64,000 bases of DNA, taken from the NCBI GenBank assembly GCA_963513935.1, contig OY740773.1, forward strand, positions 103,153,291 to 103,217,290, written 5' to 3'. Below, piece after piece: positions 48,684-60,825 of this stretch. Source of the stretch: Aphrophora alni (taxonomy: Eukaryota; Arthropoda; Insecta; Hemiptera; Aphrophoridae). The notes under the pieces are model-generated. The model saw only the letters and a list, made by a program, of their open reading frames with translations, was not told where the DNA came from and did not search any database. The first letter of the stretch is position 1. Every line of letters starts with the position of its first letter. A program made the position numbers and the translations under genes.

Positions 48684-51239
48684 GGCTGTTTTCTCGGTTT
48701 AATTACTCAGAAACTATAAGAGATATTTTCGATTTGAAAATACCACAGTAAAATTTGAACTTTCTTCTTTCTTCATGTAACCTTTCATATCTTTACGATG
48801 TATAGTTAGGGAGCTACAGGCGTTTTAAAAAGGTATTGCAAGTGGCGAAACGTGAAATGTTAAAATCTGGTATTTTTATTGACATATAAGTTGCAATAAC
48901 TCTTAAACCATTTGAGATTTCGAAGTGATTTTTTCAGGGTTTATTCTCCTTTCAATTCTACATTTTTTGATACCCATATCGTTGGTTTAAAAATTTTTTG
49001 ATCTTTTTTGAAAAAACTTTAAACTGCAATTACTCGTAAACCCTTTGAGATTTCAAAGTTTTTTTTCTCAGAGTTTATTCTCCTTTTAATTCTGCATCTC
49101 TCAATACCCAAAACATTGGTATTGTAAAATGTTAAAATTTTTACAAAAAATTAGATAAAAATGATAATATTTAAAATTTTGAAATTTCAATAGCACCAAT
49201 CGACTCCAAATTTAATTCTGCCTCTTGTAAGCTATAGAAACATTCAAAAATCAAAAACTCACTTTTTCGCCTAAAAAAGTTGCAAGGGGGTGTACCTTAC
49301 TGTTTTGGAAAGTTGGAAAATTGGCTGTTTTCTCGGTTTAATTACTCAGAAACTATAAGAGATATTTTCGATTTGAAAATACCACAGTAAAATTTGGACT
49401 TTCTTCTTTCTTCATGTAAACTTTCATATCTTTACGATGTATGGTTAGGGAGCTACAGGCGTTTTAAAAAGGTATTGCAAGTGGCGAAACGTGAAATGTT
49501 AAAATCTGGTATTTTTATTGACATATAAGTTGCAATAACTCTTAAACCATTTGAGATTTCGAAGTGATTTTTTCAGGGTTTATTCTCCTTTAAATTCTAC
49601 ATTTTTTGATACCCATATCGTTGGTTTAAAAATTTTTTGATCTTTTTTGAAAAAACTTTAAACTGCAATTACTCGTAAACCCTTTGAGATTTCAAAGTTT
49701 TTTTTCTCAGGGTTTATTCTCCTTTTAATTCTGCATCTCTCAATACCCAAAACATTGGTATTGTAAAATGTTAAAATTTTTACAAAAAATTAGATAAAAA
49801 TGATAATATTTAAAATTTTGAAATTTCAATAGCACCAATCGACTCCAAATTTAATTCTGCTTCTTGTAAGCTATAGAAACATTCAAAAATCAAAAACTCA
49901 CTTTTTCGCCTAAAAAAGTTGCAAGGGGGGTACCTTACTATTTTGGAAAGTTGGAAAATTGGCTGTTTTCTCGGTTTAATTACTCAGAAACTATAAGAGA
50001 TATTTTCGATTTGAAAATACCACAGTAAAATTTGAACTTTCTTCTTTCTTCATGTAAACTTTCATATCTTTACGATGTATAGTTAGGGAGCTACAGGCGT
50101 TTTAAAAGGGTATTGCAAGTGGCGAAACGTGAAATGTTAAAATCTGGTATTTTTATTGACATATAAGTTGCAATAACTCTTAAACCATTTGAGATTTCGA
50201 AGTGATTTTTTCAGGGTTTATTCTCCTTTCAATTCTACATTTTTTGATACCCATATCGTTGGTTTAAAAATTTTTTGATCTTTTTTGAAAAAACTTTAAA
50301 CTGCAATTACTCGTAAACCCTTAGAGATTTCAAAGTTTTTTTTCTCAGGGTTTATTCTCCTTTTAATTCTGCATCTCTCAATACCCAAAACATTGGTATT
50401 GTAAAATGTTAAAATTTTTACAAAAAATTAGATAAAAATGATAAAAATATTTAAAATTTTGAAATTTCAATAGCACCAATCGACTCCAAATTTAATTCTG
50501 CTTCTTGTAAGCTATAGAAACATTCAAAAATCAAAAACTCACTTTTTCGCCTAAAAAAGTTGCAAGGGGGTACCTTACTATTTTGGAAAGTTGGAAAATT
50601 GGCTGTTTTCTCGGTTTAATTACTCAGAAACTATAAGAGATATTTTCGATTTGAAAATACCACAGTAAAATTTGAACTTTCTTCTTTCTTCATGTAAACT
50701 TTCATATCTTTACGATGTATAGTTAGGGAGCTACAGGCGTTTTAAAAAGGTATTGCAAGTGGCGAACGTGAAATGTTAAAATCTGGTATTTTATTGACAT
50801 ATAAGTTGCAATAACTCTTAAACCATTTGAGATTTCGAAGTGATTTTTTCAGGGTTTATTCTCCTTTCAACTCTACATTTTTTGATACCCATATCGTTGG
50901 TTTAAAAATTTTTTGATCTTTTTTGAAAAAACTTTAAACTGCAATTACTCGTAAACCCTTTGAGATTAGAAAGTTTTTTTTCTCAGGGTTTATTCTCCTT
51001 TTAATTCTGCATCTCTCAATACCCAAAACATTGGTATTGTAAAATGTTAAAATTTTTACAAAAAATTAGATAAAAATGATAATAATATTTAAAATTTTGA
51101 AATTTCAATAGCACCAATCGACTCCAAATTTAATTCTGCTTCTTGTAAGCTATAGAAACATTCAAAAATCAAAAACTCACTTTTTCGCCTAAAAAAGTTG
51201 CAAGGGGGGTACCTTACTATTTTGGAAAGTTGGAAAATT
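48684..51239. repeat. p-y-w'-x tetramer (M77-M80)
   Basis: M77 is p with CTCAGAGTTT and M78 is y. M79 has AAAAGGGTATT, ATAAGTTGC, GATAAAAATATTT and G5-TACC like w, but not TTTCCTC. M80 is x with T4 instead of T5 at 50789-50792. Compared with p-y-r-w-x, one unit is missing, as expected if a crossover fused r and w. Confidence 0.8.
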
Positions 51240-52517
51240 GGCTGTTTTCTCGGTTTAATTACTCAGAAACTATAAGAGATATTTTCGATTTGAAAATACC
51301 ACAGTAAAATTTGAACTTTCTTCTTTCTTCATGTAAACTTTCATATCTTTACGATGTATAGTTAGGGAGCTACAGGCGTTTTAAAAAGGTATTGCAAGTG
51401 GCGAAACGTGAAATGTTAAAATCTGGTATTTTTATTGACATATAAGTTGCAATAACTCTTAAACCATTTGAGATTTCGAAGTGATTTTTTCAGGGTTTAT
51501 TCTCCTTTCAATTCTACATTTTTTGATACCCATATCGTTGGTTTAAAAATTTTTTGATCTTTTTTGAAAAAACTTTAAACTGCAATTACTCGTAAACCCT
51601 TTGAGATTTCAAAGTTTTTTTTCTCAGGGTTTATTCTCCTTTTAATTCTGCATCTCTCAATACCCAAAACATTGGTATTGTAAAATGTTAAAATTTTTAC
51701 AAAAAATTAGATAAAAATGATAATATTTAAAATTTTGAAATTTCAATAGCACCAATCGACTCCAAATTTAATTCTGCTTCTTGTAAGCTATAGAAACATT
51801 CAAAAATCAAAAACTCACTTTTTCGCCTAAAAAAGTTGCAAGGGGGGTACCTTACTATTTTGGAAAGTTGGAAAATTGGCTGTTTTCTCGGTTTAATTAC
51901 TCAGAAACTATAAGAGATATTTTCGATTTGAAAATACCACAGTAAAATTTGAACTTTCTTCTTTCTTCATGTAAACTTTCATATCTTTACGATGTATAGT
52001 TAGGGAGCTACAGGCGTTTTAAAAGGGTATTGCAAGTGGCGAAACGTGAAATGTTAAAATCTGGTATTTTTATTGACATATAAATTGCAATAACTCTTAA
52101 ACCATTTGAGATTTCGAAGTGATTTTTTCAGGGTTTATTCTCCTTTCAACTCTACATTTTTTGATACCCATATCGTTGGTTTAAAAATTTTTTGATCTTT
52201 TTTGAAAAACTTTAAACTGCAATTACTCGTAAACCCTTTGAGATTAGAAAGTTTTTTTTCTCAGGGTTTATTCTCCTTTTAATTCTGCATCTCTCAATAC
52301 CCAAAACATTGGTATTGTAAAATGTTAAAATTTTTACAAAAAATTAGATAAAAATGATAATAATATTTAAAATTTTGAAATTTCAATAGCACCAATCGAC
52401 TCCAAATTTAATTCTGCTTCTTGTAAGCTATAGAAACATTCAAAAATCAAAAACTCACTTTTTCGCCTAAAAAAGTTGCAAGGGGGGTACCTTACTATTT
52501 TGGAAAGTTGGAAAATT
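51240..52517. repeat. Units M81-M82, M82 an r/x hybrid
   Basis: M81 is p-like (short spacer) but has a plain G6-TACC end. M82 has the 5' half of r (AAAAGGGTATT, ATAAATTGC) and then TTTCAACTC and GATTAGAAAG of class x, so the switch lies between about 52085 and 52150. M82 also has A5 instead of A6 at 52205-52209. Confidence 0.82.
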
Positions 52518-54435
52518 GGCTGTTTTCTCGGTTTAATTACTCAGAAACTATAAGAGATATTTTCGATTTGAAAATACCACAGTAAAATTTGAACTTTCTT
52601 CTTTCTTCATGTAAACTTTCATATCTTTACGATGTATAGTTAGGGAGCTACAGGCGTTTTAAAAAGGTATTGCAAGTGGCGAAACGTGAAATGTTAAAAT
52701 CTGGTATTTTTATTGACATATAAGTTGCAATAACTCTTAAACCATTTGAGATTTCGAAGTGATTTTTTCAGGGTTTATTCTCCTTTCAATTCTACATTTT
52801 TTGATACCCATATCGTTGGTTTAAAAATTTTTTGATCTTTTTTGAAAAAACTTTAAACTGCAATTACTCGTAAACCCTTTGAGATTTCAAAGTTTTTTTT
52901 CTCAGAGTTTATTCTCCTTTTAATTCTGCATCTCTCAATACCCAAAACATTGGTATTGTAAAATGTTAAAATTTTTACAAAAAATTAGATAAAAATGATA
53001 ATATTTAAAATTTTGAAATTTCAATAGCACCAATCGACTCCAAATTTAATTCTGCTTCTTGTAAGCTATAGAAACATTCAAAAATCAAAAACTCACTTTT
53101 TCGCCTAAAAAAGTTGCAAGGGGGGTGTACCTTACTGTTTTGGAAAGTTGGAAAATTGGCTGTTTTCTCGGTTTAATTACTCAGAAACTATAAGAGATAT
53201 TTTCGATTTGAAAATACCACAGTAAAATTTGGACTTTCTTCTTTCTTCATGTAAACTTTCATATCTTTACGATGTATGGTTAGGGAGCTACAGGCGTTTT
53301 AAAAAGGTATTGCAAGTGGCGAAACGTGAAATGTTAAAATCTGGTATTTTTATTGACATATAAGTTGCAATAACTCTTAAACCATTTGAGATTTCGAAGT
53401 GATTTTTTCAGGGTTTATTCTCCTTTAAATTCTACATTTTTTGATACCCATATCGTTGGTTTAAAAATTTTTTGATCTTTTTTGAAAAAACTTTAAACTG
53501 CAATTACTCGTAAACCCTTTGAGATTTCAAAGTTTTTTTTCTCAGGGTTTATTCTCCTTTTAATTCTGCATCTCTCAATACCCAAAACATTGGTATTGTA
53601 AAATGTTAAAATTTTTACAAAAAATTAGATAAAAATGATAATATTTAAAATTTTGAAATTTCAATAGCACCAATCGACTCCAAATTTAATTCTGCTTCTT
53701 GTAAGCTATAGAAACATTCAAAAATCAAAAACTCACTTTTTCGCCTAAAAAAGTTGCAAGGGGGGTACCTTACTATTTTGGAAAGTTGGAAAATTGGCTG
53801 TTTTCTCGGTTTAATTACTCAGAAACTATAAGAGATATTTTCGATTTGAAAATACCACAGTAAAATTTGAACTTTCTTCTTTCTTCATGTAAACTTTCAT
53901 ATCTTTACGATGTATAGTTAGGGAGCTACAGGCGTTTTAAAAGGGTATTGCAAGTGGCGAAACGTGAAATGTTAAAATCTGGTATTTTTATTGACATATA
54001 AATTGCAATAACTCTTAAACCATTTGAGATTTCGAAGTGATTTTTTCAGGGTTTATTCTCCTTTCAATTCTACATTTTTTGATACCCATATCGTTGGTTT
54101 AAAAATTTTTTGATCTTTTTTGAAAAAACTTTAAACTGCAATTACTCGTAAACCCTTTGAGATTTCAAAGTTTTATTTCTCAGGGTTTATTCTCCTTTTA
54201 ATTCTGCATCTCTCAATACCCAAAACATTGGTATTGTAAAATGTTAAAATTTTTACAAAAAATTAGATAAAAATGATAATAATATTTAAAATTTTGAAAT
54301 TTCAATAGCACCAATCGACTCCAAATTTAATTCTGCTTCTTGTAAGCTATACAAACATTCAAAAATCAAAAACTCACTTTTTCGCCTAAAAAAGTTGCAA
54401 GGGGGTACCTTACTATTTTGGAAAGTTGGAAAATT
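52518..54435. repeat. p-y-r/w trimer (M83-M85)
   Basis: M83 is p with CTCAGAGTTT and G6-TGTACC. M84 is y. M85 starts as r (AAAAGGGTATT, ATAAATTGC) and ends as w (TACAAAC, G5-TACC), with a private A at 54175 inside the T run. An x unit (M86) follows, as after w elsewhere. Confidence 0.8.
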
Positions 54436-57400
54436 GGCTGTTTTCTCGGTTTAATTACTCAGAAACTATAAGAGATATTTTCGATTTGAAAATACCACAG
54501 TAAAATTTGAACTTTCTTCTTTCTTCATGTAAACTTTCATATCTTTACGATGTATAGTTAGGGAGCTACAGGCGTTTTAAAAAGGTATTGCAAGTGGCGA
54601 ACGTGAAATGTTAAAATCTGGTATTTTTATTGACATATAAGTTGCAATAACTCTTAAACCATTTGAGATTTCGAAGTGATTTTTTCAGGGTTTATTCTCC
54701 TTTCAACTCTACATTTTTTGATACCCATATCGTTGGTTTAAAAATTTTTTGATCTTTTTTGAAAAAACTTTAAACTGCAATTACTCGTAAACCCTTTGAG
54801 ATTAGAAAGTTTTTTTTCTCAGGGTTTATTCTCCTTTTAATTCTGCATCTCTCAATACCCAAAACATTGGTATTGTAAAATGTTAAAATTTTTACAAAAA
54901 ATTAGATAAAAATGATAAAAATATTTAAAATTTTGAAATTTCAATAGCACCAATCGACTCCAAATTTAATTCTGCTTCTTGTAAGCTATAGAAACATTCA
55001 AAAATCAAAAACTCACTTTTTCGCCTAAAAAAGTTGCAAGGGGGACCTTACTATTTTGGAAAGTTGGAAAATTGGCTGTTTTCTCGGTTTAATTACTCAG
55101 AAACTATAAGAGATATTTTCGATTTGAAAATACCACAGTAAAATTTGGACTTTCTTCTTTCTTCATGTAAACTTTCATATCTTTACGATGTATGGTTAGG
55201 GAGCTACAGGCGTTTTAAAAAGGTATTGCAAGTGGCGAAACGTGAAATGTTAAAATCTGGTATTTTTATTGACATATAAGTTGCAATAACTCTTAAACCA
55301 TTTGAGATTTCGAAGTGATTTTTTCAGGGTTTATTCTCCTTTAAATTCTACATTTTTTGATACCCATATCGTTGGTTTAAAAATTTTTTGATCTTTTTTG
55401 AAAAAACTTTAAACTGCAATTACTCGTAAACCCTTTGAGATTTCAAAGTTTTTTTTCTCAGAGTTTATTCTCCTTTTAATTCTGCATCTCTCAATACCCA
55501 AAACATTGGTATTGTAAAATGTTAAAATTTTTACAAAAAATTAGATAAAAATGATAATATTTAAAATTTTGAAATTTCAATAGCACCAATCGACTCCAAA
55601 TTTAATTCTGCTTCTTGTAAGCTATAGAAACATTCAAAAATCAAAAACTCACTTTTTCGCCTAAAAAAGTTGCAAGGGGGGTGTACCTTACTGTTTTGGA
55701 AAGTTGGAAAATTGGCTGTTTTCTCGGTTTAATTACTCAGAAACTATAAGAGATATTTTCGATTTGAAAATACCACAGTAAAATTTGGACTTTCTTCTTT
55801 CTTCATGTAAACTTTCATATCTTTACGATGTATGGTTAGGGAGCTACAGGCGTTTTAAAAAGGTATTGCAAGTGGCGAAACGTGAAATGTTAAAATCTGG
55901 TATTTTTATTGACATATAAGTTGCAATAACTCTTAAACCATTTGAGATTTCGAAGTGATTTTTTCAGGGTTTATTCTCCTTTAAATTCTACATTTTTTGA
56001 TACCCATATCGTTGGTTTAAAAATTTTTTGATCTTTTTTGAAAAAACTTTAAACTGCAATTACTCGTAAACCCTTTGAGATTTCAAAGTTTTTTTTCTCA
56101 GGGTTTATTCTCCTTTTATTTCTGCATCTCTCAATACCCAAAACATTGGTATTGTAAAATGTTAAAATTTTTACAAAAAATTAGATAAAAATGATAATAT
56201 TTAAAATTTTGAAATTTCAATAGCACCAATCGACTCCAAATTTAATTCTGCTTCTTGTAAGCTATAGAAACATTCAAAAATCAAAAACTCACTTTTTCGC
56301 CTAAAAAAGTTGCAAGGGGGGTACCTTACTATTTTGGAAAGTTGGAAAATTGGCTGTTTTCTCGGTTTAATTACTCAGAAACTATAAGAGATATTTTCGA
56401 TTTGAAAATACCACAGTAAAATTTGAACTTTCTTCTTTCTTCATGTAAACTTTCATATCTTTACGATGTATAGTTAGGGAGCTACAGGCGTTTTAAAAGG
56501 GTATTGCAAGTGGCGAAACGTGAAATGTTAAAATCTGGTATTTTTATTGACATATAAATTGCAATAACTCTTAAACCATTTGAGATTTCGAAGTGATTTT
56601 TTCAGGGTTTATTCTCCTTTCAATTCTACATTTTTTGATACCCATATCGTTGGTTTAAAAATTTTTTGATCTTTTTTGAAAAAACTTTAAACTGCAATTA
56701 CTCGTAAACCCTTTGAGATTTCAAAGTTTTTTTTCTCAGGGTTTATTCTCCTTTTAATTCTGCATCTCTCAATACCCAAAACATTGGTATTGTAAAATGT
56801 TAAAATTTTTACAAAAAATTAGATAAAAATGATAATAATATTTAAAATTTTGAAATTTCAATAGCACCAATCGACTCCAAATTTAATTCTGCTTCTTGTA
56901 AGCTATAGAAACATTCAAAAATCAAAAACTCACTTTTTCGCCTAAAAAAGTTGCAAGGGGGTGTCACACTGTTTTGGAAAGTTGGAAAATTGGCTGTTTT
57001 CTCGGTTTAATTACTCAGAAACTATAAGAGATATTTTCGATTTGAAAATACCACAGTAAAATTTGAACTTTCCTCTTTTTTCATGTAAACTTTCATATCT
57101 TTACGATGTATAGTTAGGGAGCTACAGGCGTTTTAAAAGGGTATTGCAAGTGGCGAAACGTGAAATGTTAAAATCTGGTATTTTTATTGACATATAAGTT
57201 GCAATAACTCTTAAACCATTTGAGATTTCGAAGTGATTTTTTCAGGGTTTATTCTCCTTTCAATTCTACATTTTTTGATACCCATATCGTTGGTTTAAAA
57301 ATTTTTTGATCTTTTTTGAAAAAACTTTAAACTGCAATTACTCGTAAACCCTTTGAGATTTCAAAGTTTTTTTTCTCAGGGTTTATTCTCCTTTTAATTC

Positions 57401-57631
57401 TGCATCTCTCAATACCCAAAACATTGGTATTGTAAAATGTTAAAATTTTTACAAAAAATTAGATAAAAATGATAAAAATATTTAAAATTTTGAAATTTCA
57501 ATAGCACCAATCGACTCCAAATTTAATTCTGCTTCTTGTAAGCTATACAAACATTCAAAAATCAAAAACTCACTTTTTCGCCTAAAAAAGTTGCAAGGGG
57601 GTACCTTACTATTTTGGAAAGTTGGAAAATT
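54436..57631. repeat. Pentameric HOR copy 1 (M86-M90)
   Basis: Five units, 3196 bp. M86 x (GCGAACG, GATTAGAAAG, G5-ACC). M87 y/p hybrid (TTTGGACTTT, TATGGTT, then CTCAGAGTTT, G6-TGTACC). M88 y with TTTTATTTCTGC. M89 r with TGTCACACTG. M90 w with TTTCCTCTTTTTT and TACAAAC. This order repeats in the next two blocks. Confidence 0.88.
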
Positions 57632-60600
57632 GGCTGTTTTCTCGGTTTAATTACTCAGAAACTATAAGAGATATTTTCGATTTGAAAATACCACAGTAAA
57701 ATTTGAACTTTCTTCTTTCTTCATGTAAACTTTCATATCTTTACGATGTATAGTTAGGGAGCTACAGGCGTTTTAAAAAGGTATTGCAAGTGGCGAACGT
57801 GAAATGTTAAAATCTGGTATTTTTATTGACATATAAGTTGCAATAACTCTTAAACCATTTGAGATTTCGAAGTGATTTTTTCAGGGTTTATTCTCCTTTC
57901 AACTCTACATTTTTTGATACCCATATCGTTGGTTTAAAAATTTTTTGATCTTTTTTGAAAAAACTTTAAACTGCAATTACTCGTAAACCCTTTGAGATTA
58001 GAAAGTTTTTTTTCTCAGGGTTTATTCTCCTTTTAATTCTGCATCTCTCAATACCCAAAACATTGGTATTGTAAAATGTTAAAATTTTTACAAAAAATTA
58101 GATAAAAATGATAAAAATATTTAAAATTTTGAAATTTCAATAGCACCAATCGACTCCAAATTTAATTCTGCTTCTTGTAAGCTATAGAAACATTCAAAAA
58201 TCAAAAACTCACTTTTTCGCCTAAAAAAGTTGCAAGGGGGACCTTACTATTTTGGAAAGTTGGAAAATTGGCTGTTTTCTCGGTTTAATTACTCAGAAAC
58301 TATAAGAGATATTTTCGATTTGAAAATACCACAGTAAAATTTGGACTTTCTTCTTTCTTCATGTAAACTTTCATATCTTTACGATGTATGGTTAGGGAGC
58401 TACAGGCGTTTTAAAAAGGTATTGCAAGTGGCGAAACGTGAAATGTTAAAATCTGGTATTTTTATTGACATATAAGTTGCAATAACTCTTAAACCATTTG
58501 AGATTTCGAAGTGATTTTTTCAGGGTTTATTCTCCTTTAAATTCTACATTTTTTGATACCCATATCGTTGGTTTAAAAATTTTTTGATCTTTTTTGAAAA
58601 AACTTTAAACTGCAATTACTCGTAAACCCTTTGAGATTTCAAAGTTTTTTTTCTCAGAGTTTATTCTCCTTTTAATTCTGCATCTCTCAATACCCAAAAC
58701 ATTGGTATTGTAAAATGTTAAAATTTTTACAAAAAATTAGATAAAAATGATAATATTTAAAATTTTGAAATTTCAATAGCACCAATCGACTCCAAATTTA
58801 ATTCTGCTTCTTGTAAGCTATAGAAACATTCAAAAATCAAAAACTCACTTTTTCGCCTAAAAAAGTTGCAAGGGGGGTGTACCTTACTGTTTTGGAAAGT
58901 TGGAAAATTGGCTGTTTTCTCGGTTTAATTACTCAGAAACTATAAGAGATATTTTCGATTTGAAAATACCACAGTAAAATTTGGACTTTCTTCTTTCTTC
59001 ATGTAAACTTTCATATCTTTACGATGTATGGTTAGGGAGCTACAGGCGTTTTAAAAAGGTATTGCAAGTGGCGAAACGTGAAATGTTAAAATCTGGTATT
59101 TTTATTGACATATAAGTTGCAATAACTCTTAAACCATTTGAGATTTCGAAGTGATTTTTTCAGGGTTTATTCTCCTTTAAATTCTACATTTTTTGATACC
59201 CATATCGTTGGTTTAAAAATTTTTTGATCTTTTTTGAAAAAACTTTAAACTGCAATTACTCGTAAACCCTTTGAGATTTCAAAGTTTTTTTTCTCAGGGT
59301 TTATTCTCCTTTTATTTCTGCATCTCTCAATACCCAAAACATTGGTATTGTAAAATGTTAAAATTTTTACAAAAAATTAGATAAAAATGATAATATTTAA
59401 AATTTTGAAATTTCAATAGCACCAATCGACTCCAAATTTAATTCTGCTTCTTGTAAGCTATAGAAACATTCAAAAATCAAAAACTCACTTTTTCGCCTAA
59501 AAAAGTTGCAAGGGGGACCTTACTATTTTGGAAAGTTGGAAAATTGGCTGTTTTCTCGGTTTAATTACTCAGAAACTATAAGAGATATTTTCGATTTGAA
59601 AATACCACAGTAAAATTTGAACTTTCTTCTTTCTTCATGTAAACTTTCATATCTTTACGATGTATAGTTAGGGAGCTACAGGCGTTTTAAAAGGGTATTG
59701 TAAGTGGCGAAACGTGAAATGTTAAAATCTGGTATTTTTATTGACATATAAATTGCAATAACTCTTAAACCATTTGAGATTTCGAAGTGATTTTTTCAGG
59801 GTTTATTCTCCTTACAATTCTACATTTTTTGATACCCATATCGTTGGTTTAAAAATTTTTTGATCTTTTTTGAAAAAACTTTAAACTGCAATTACTCGTA
59901 AACCCTTTGAGATTTCAAAGTTTTTTTTCTCAGGGTTTATTCTCCTTTTAATTCTGCATCTCTCAATACCCAAAACATTGGTATTGTAAAATGTTAAAAT
60001 TTTTACAAAAAATTAGATAAAAATGATAATAATATTTAAAATTTTGAAATTTCAATAGCACCAATCGACTCCAAATTTAATTCTGCTTCTTGTAAGCTAT
60101 AGAAACATTCAAAAATCAAAAACTCACTTTTTCGCCTAAAAAAGTTGCAAGGGGGTGTCACACTGTTTTGGAAAGTTGGAAAATTGGCTGTTTTCTCGGT
60201 TTAATTACTCAGAAACTATAAGAGATATTTTCGATTTGAAAATACCACAGTAAAATTTGAACTTTCCTCTTTTTTCATGTAAACTTTCATATCTTTACGA
60301 TGTATAGTTAGGGAGCTACAGGCGTTTTAAAAGGGTATTGCAAGTGGCGAAACGTGAAATGTTAAAATCTGGTATTTTTATTGACATATAAGTTGCAATA
60401 ACTCTTAAACCATTTGAGATTTCGAAGTGATTTTTTCAGGGTTTATTCTCCTTTCAATTCTACATTTTTTGATACCCATATCGTTGGTTTAAAAATTTTT
60501 TGATCTTTTTTGAAAAAACTTTAAACTGCAATTACTCGTAAACCCTTTGAGATTTCAAAGTTTTTTTTCTCAGGGTTTATTCTCCTTTTAATTCTGCATC

Positions 60601-60825
60601 TCTCAATACCCAAAACATTGGTATTGTAAAATGTTAAAATTTTTACAAAAAATTAGATAAAAATGATAAAAATATTTAAAATTTTGAAATTTCAATAGCA
60701 CCAATCGACTCCAAATTTAATTCTGCTTCTTGTAAGCTATACAAACATTCAAAAATCAAAAACTCACTTTTTCGCCTAAAAAAGTTGCAAGGGGGTACCT
60801 TACTATTTTGGAAAGTTGGAAAATT
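57632..60825. repeat. Pentameric HOR copy 2 (M91-M95)
   Basis: Same five classes in order, 3194 bp. The differences from copy 1 that I see are the M93 junction (G5-ACC instead of G6-TACC, 2 bp shorter, making M93 the shortest unit at 636 bp) and two private substitutions in M94 (GTATTGTAAG and CCTTACAATTC). The two copies are therefore about 99.9% identical. Confidence 0.88.
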
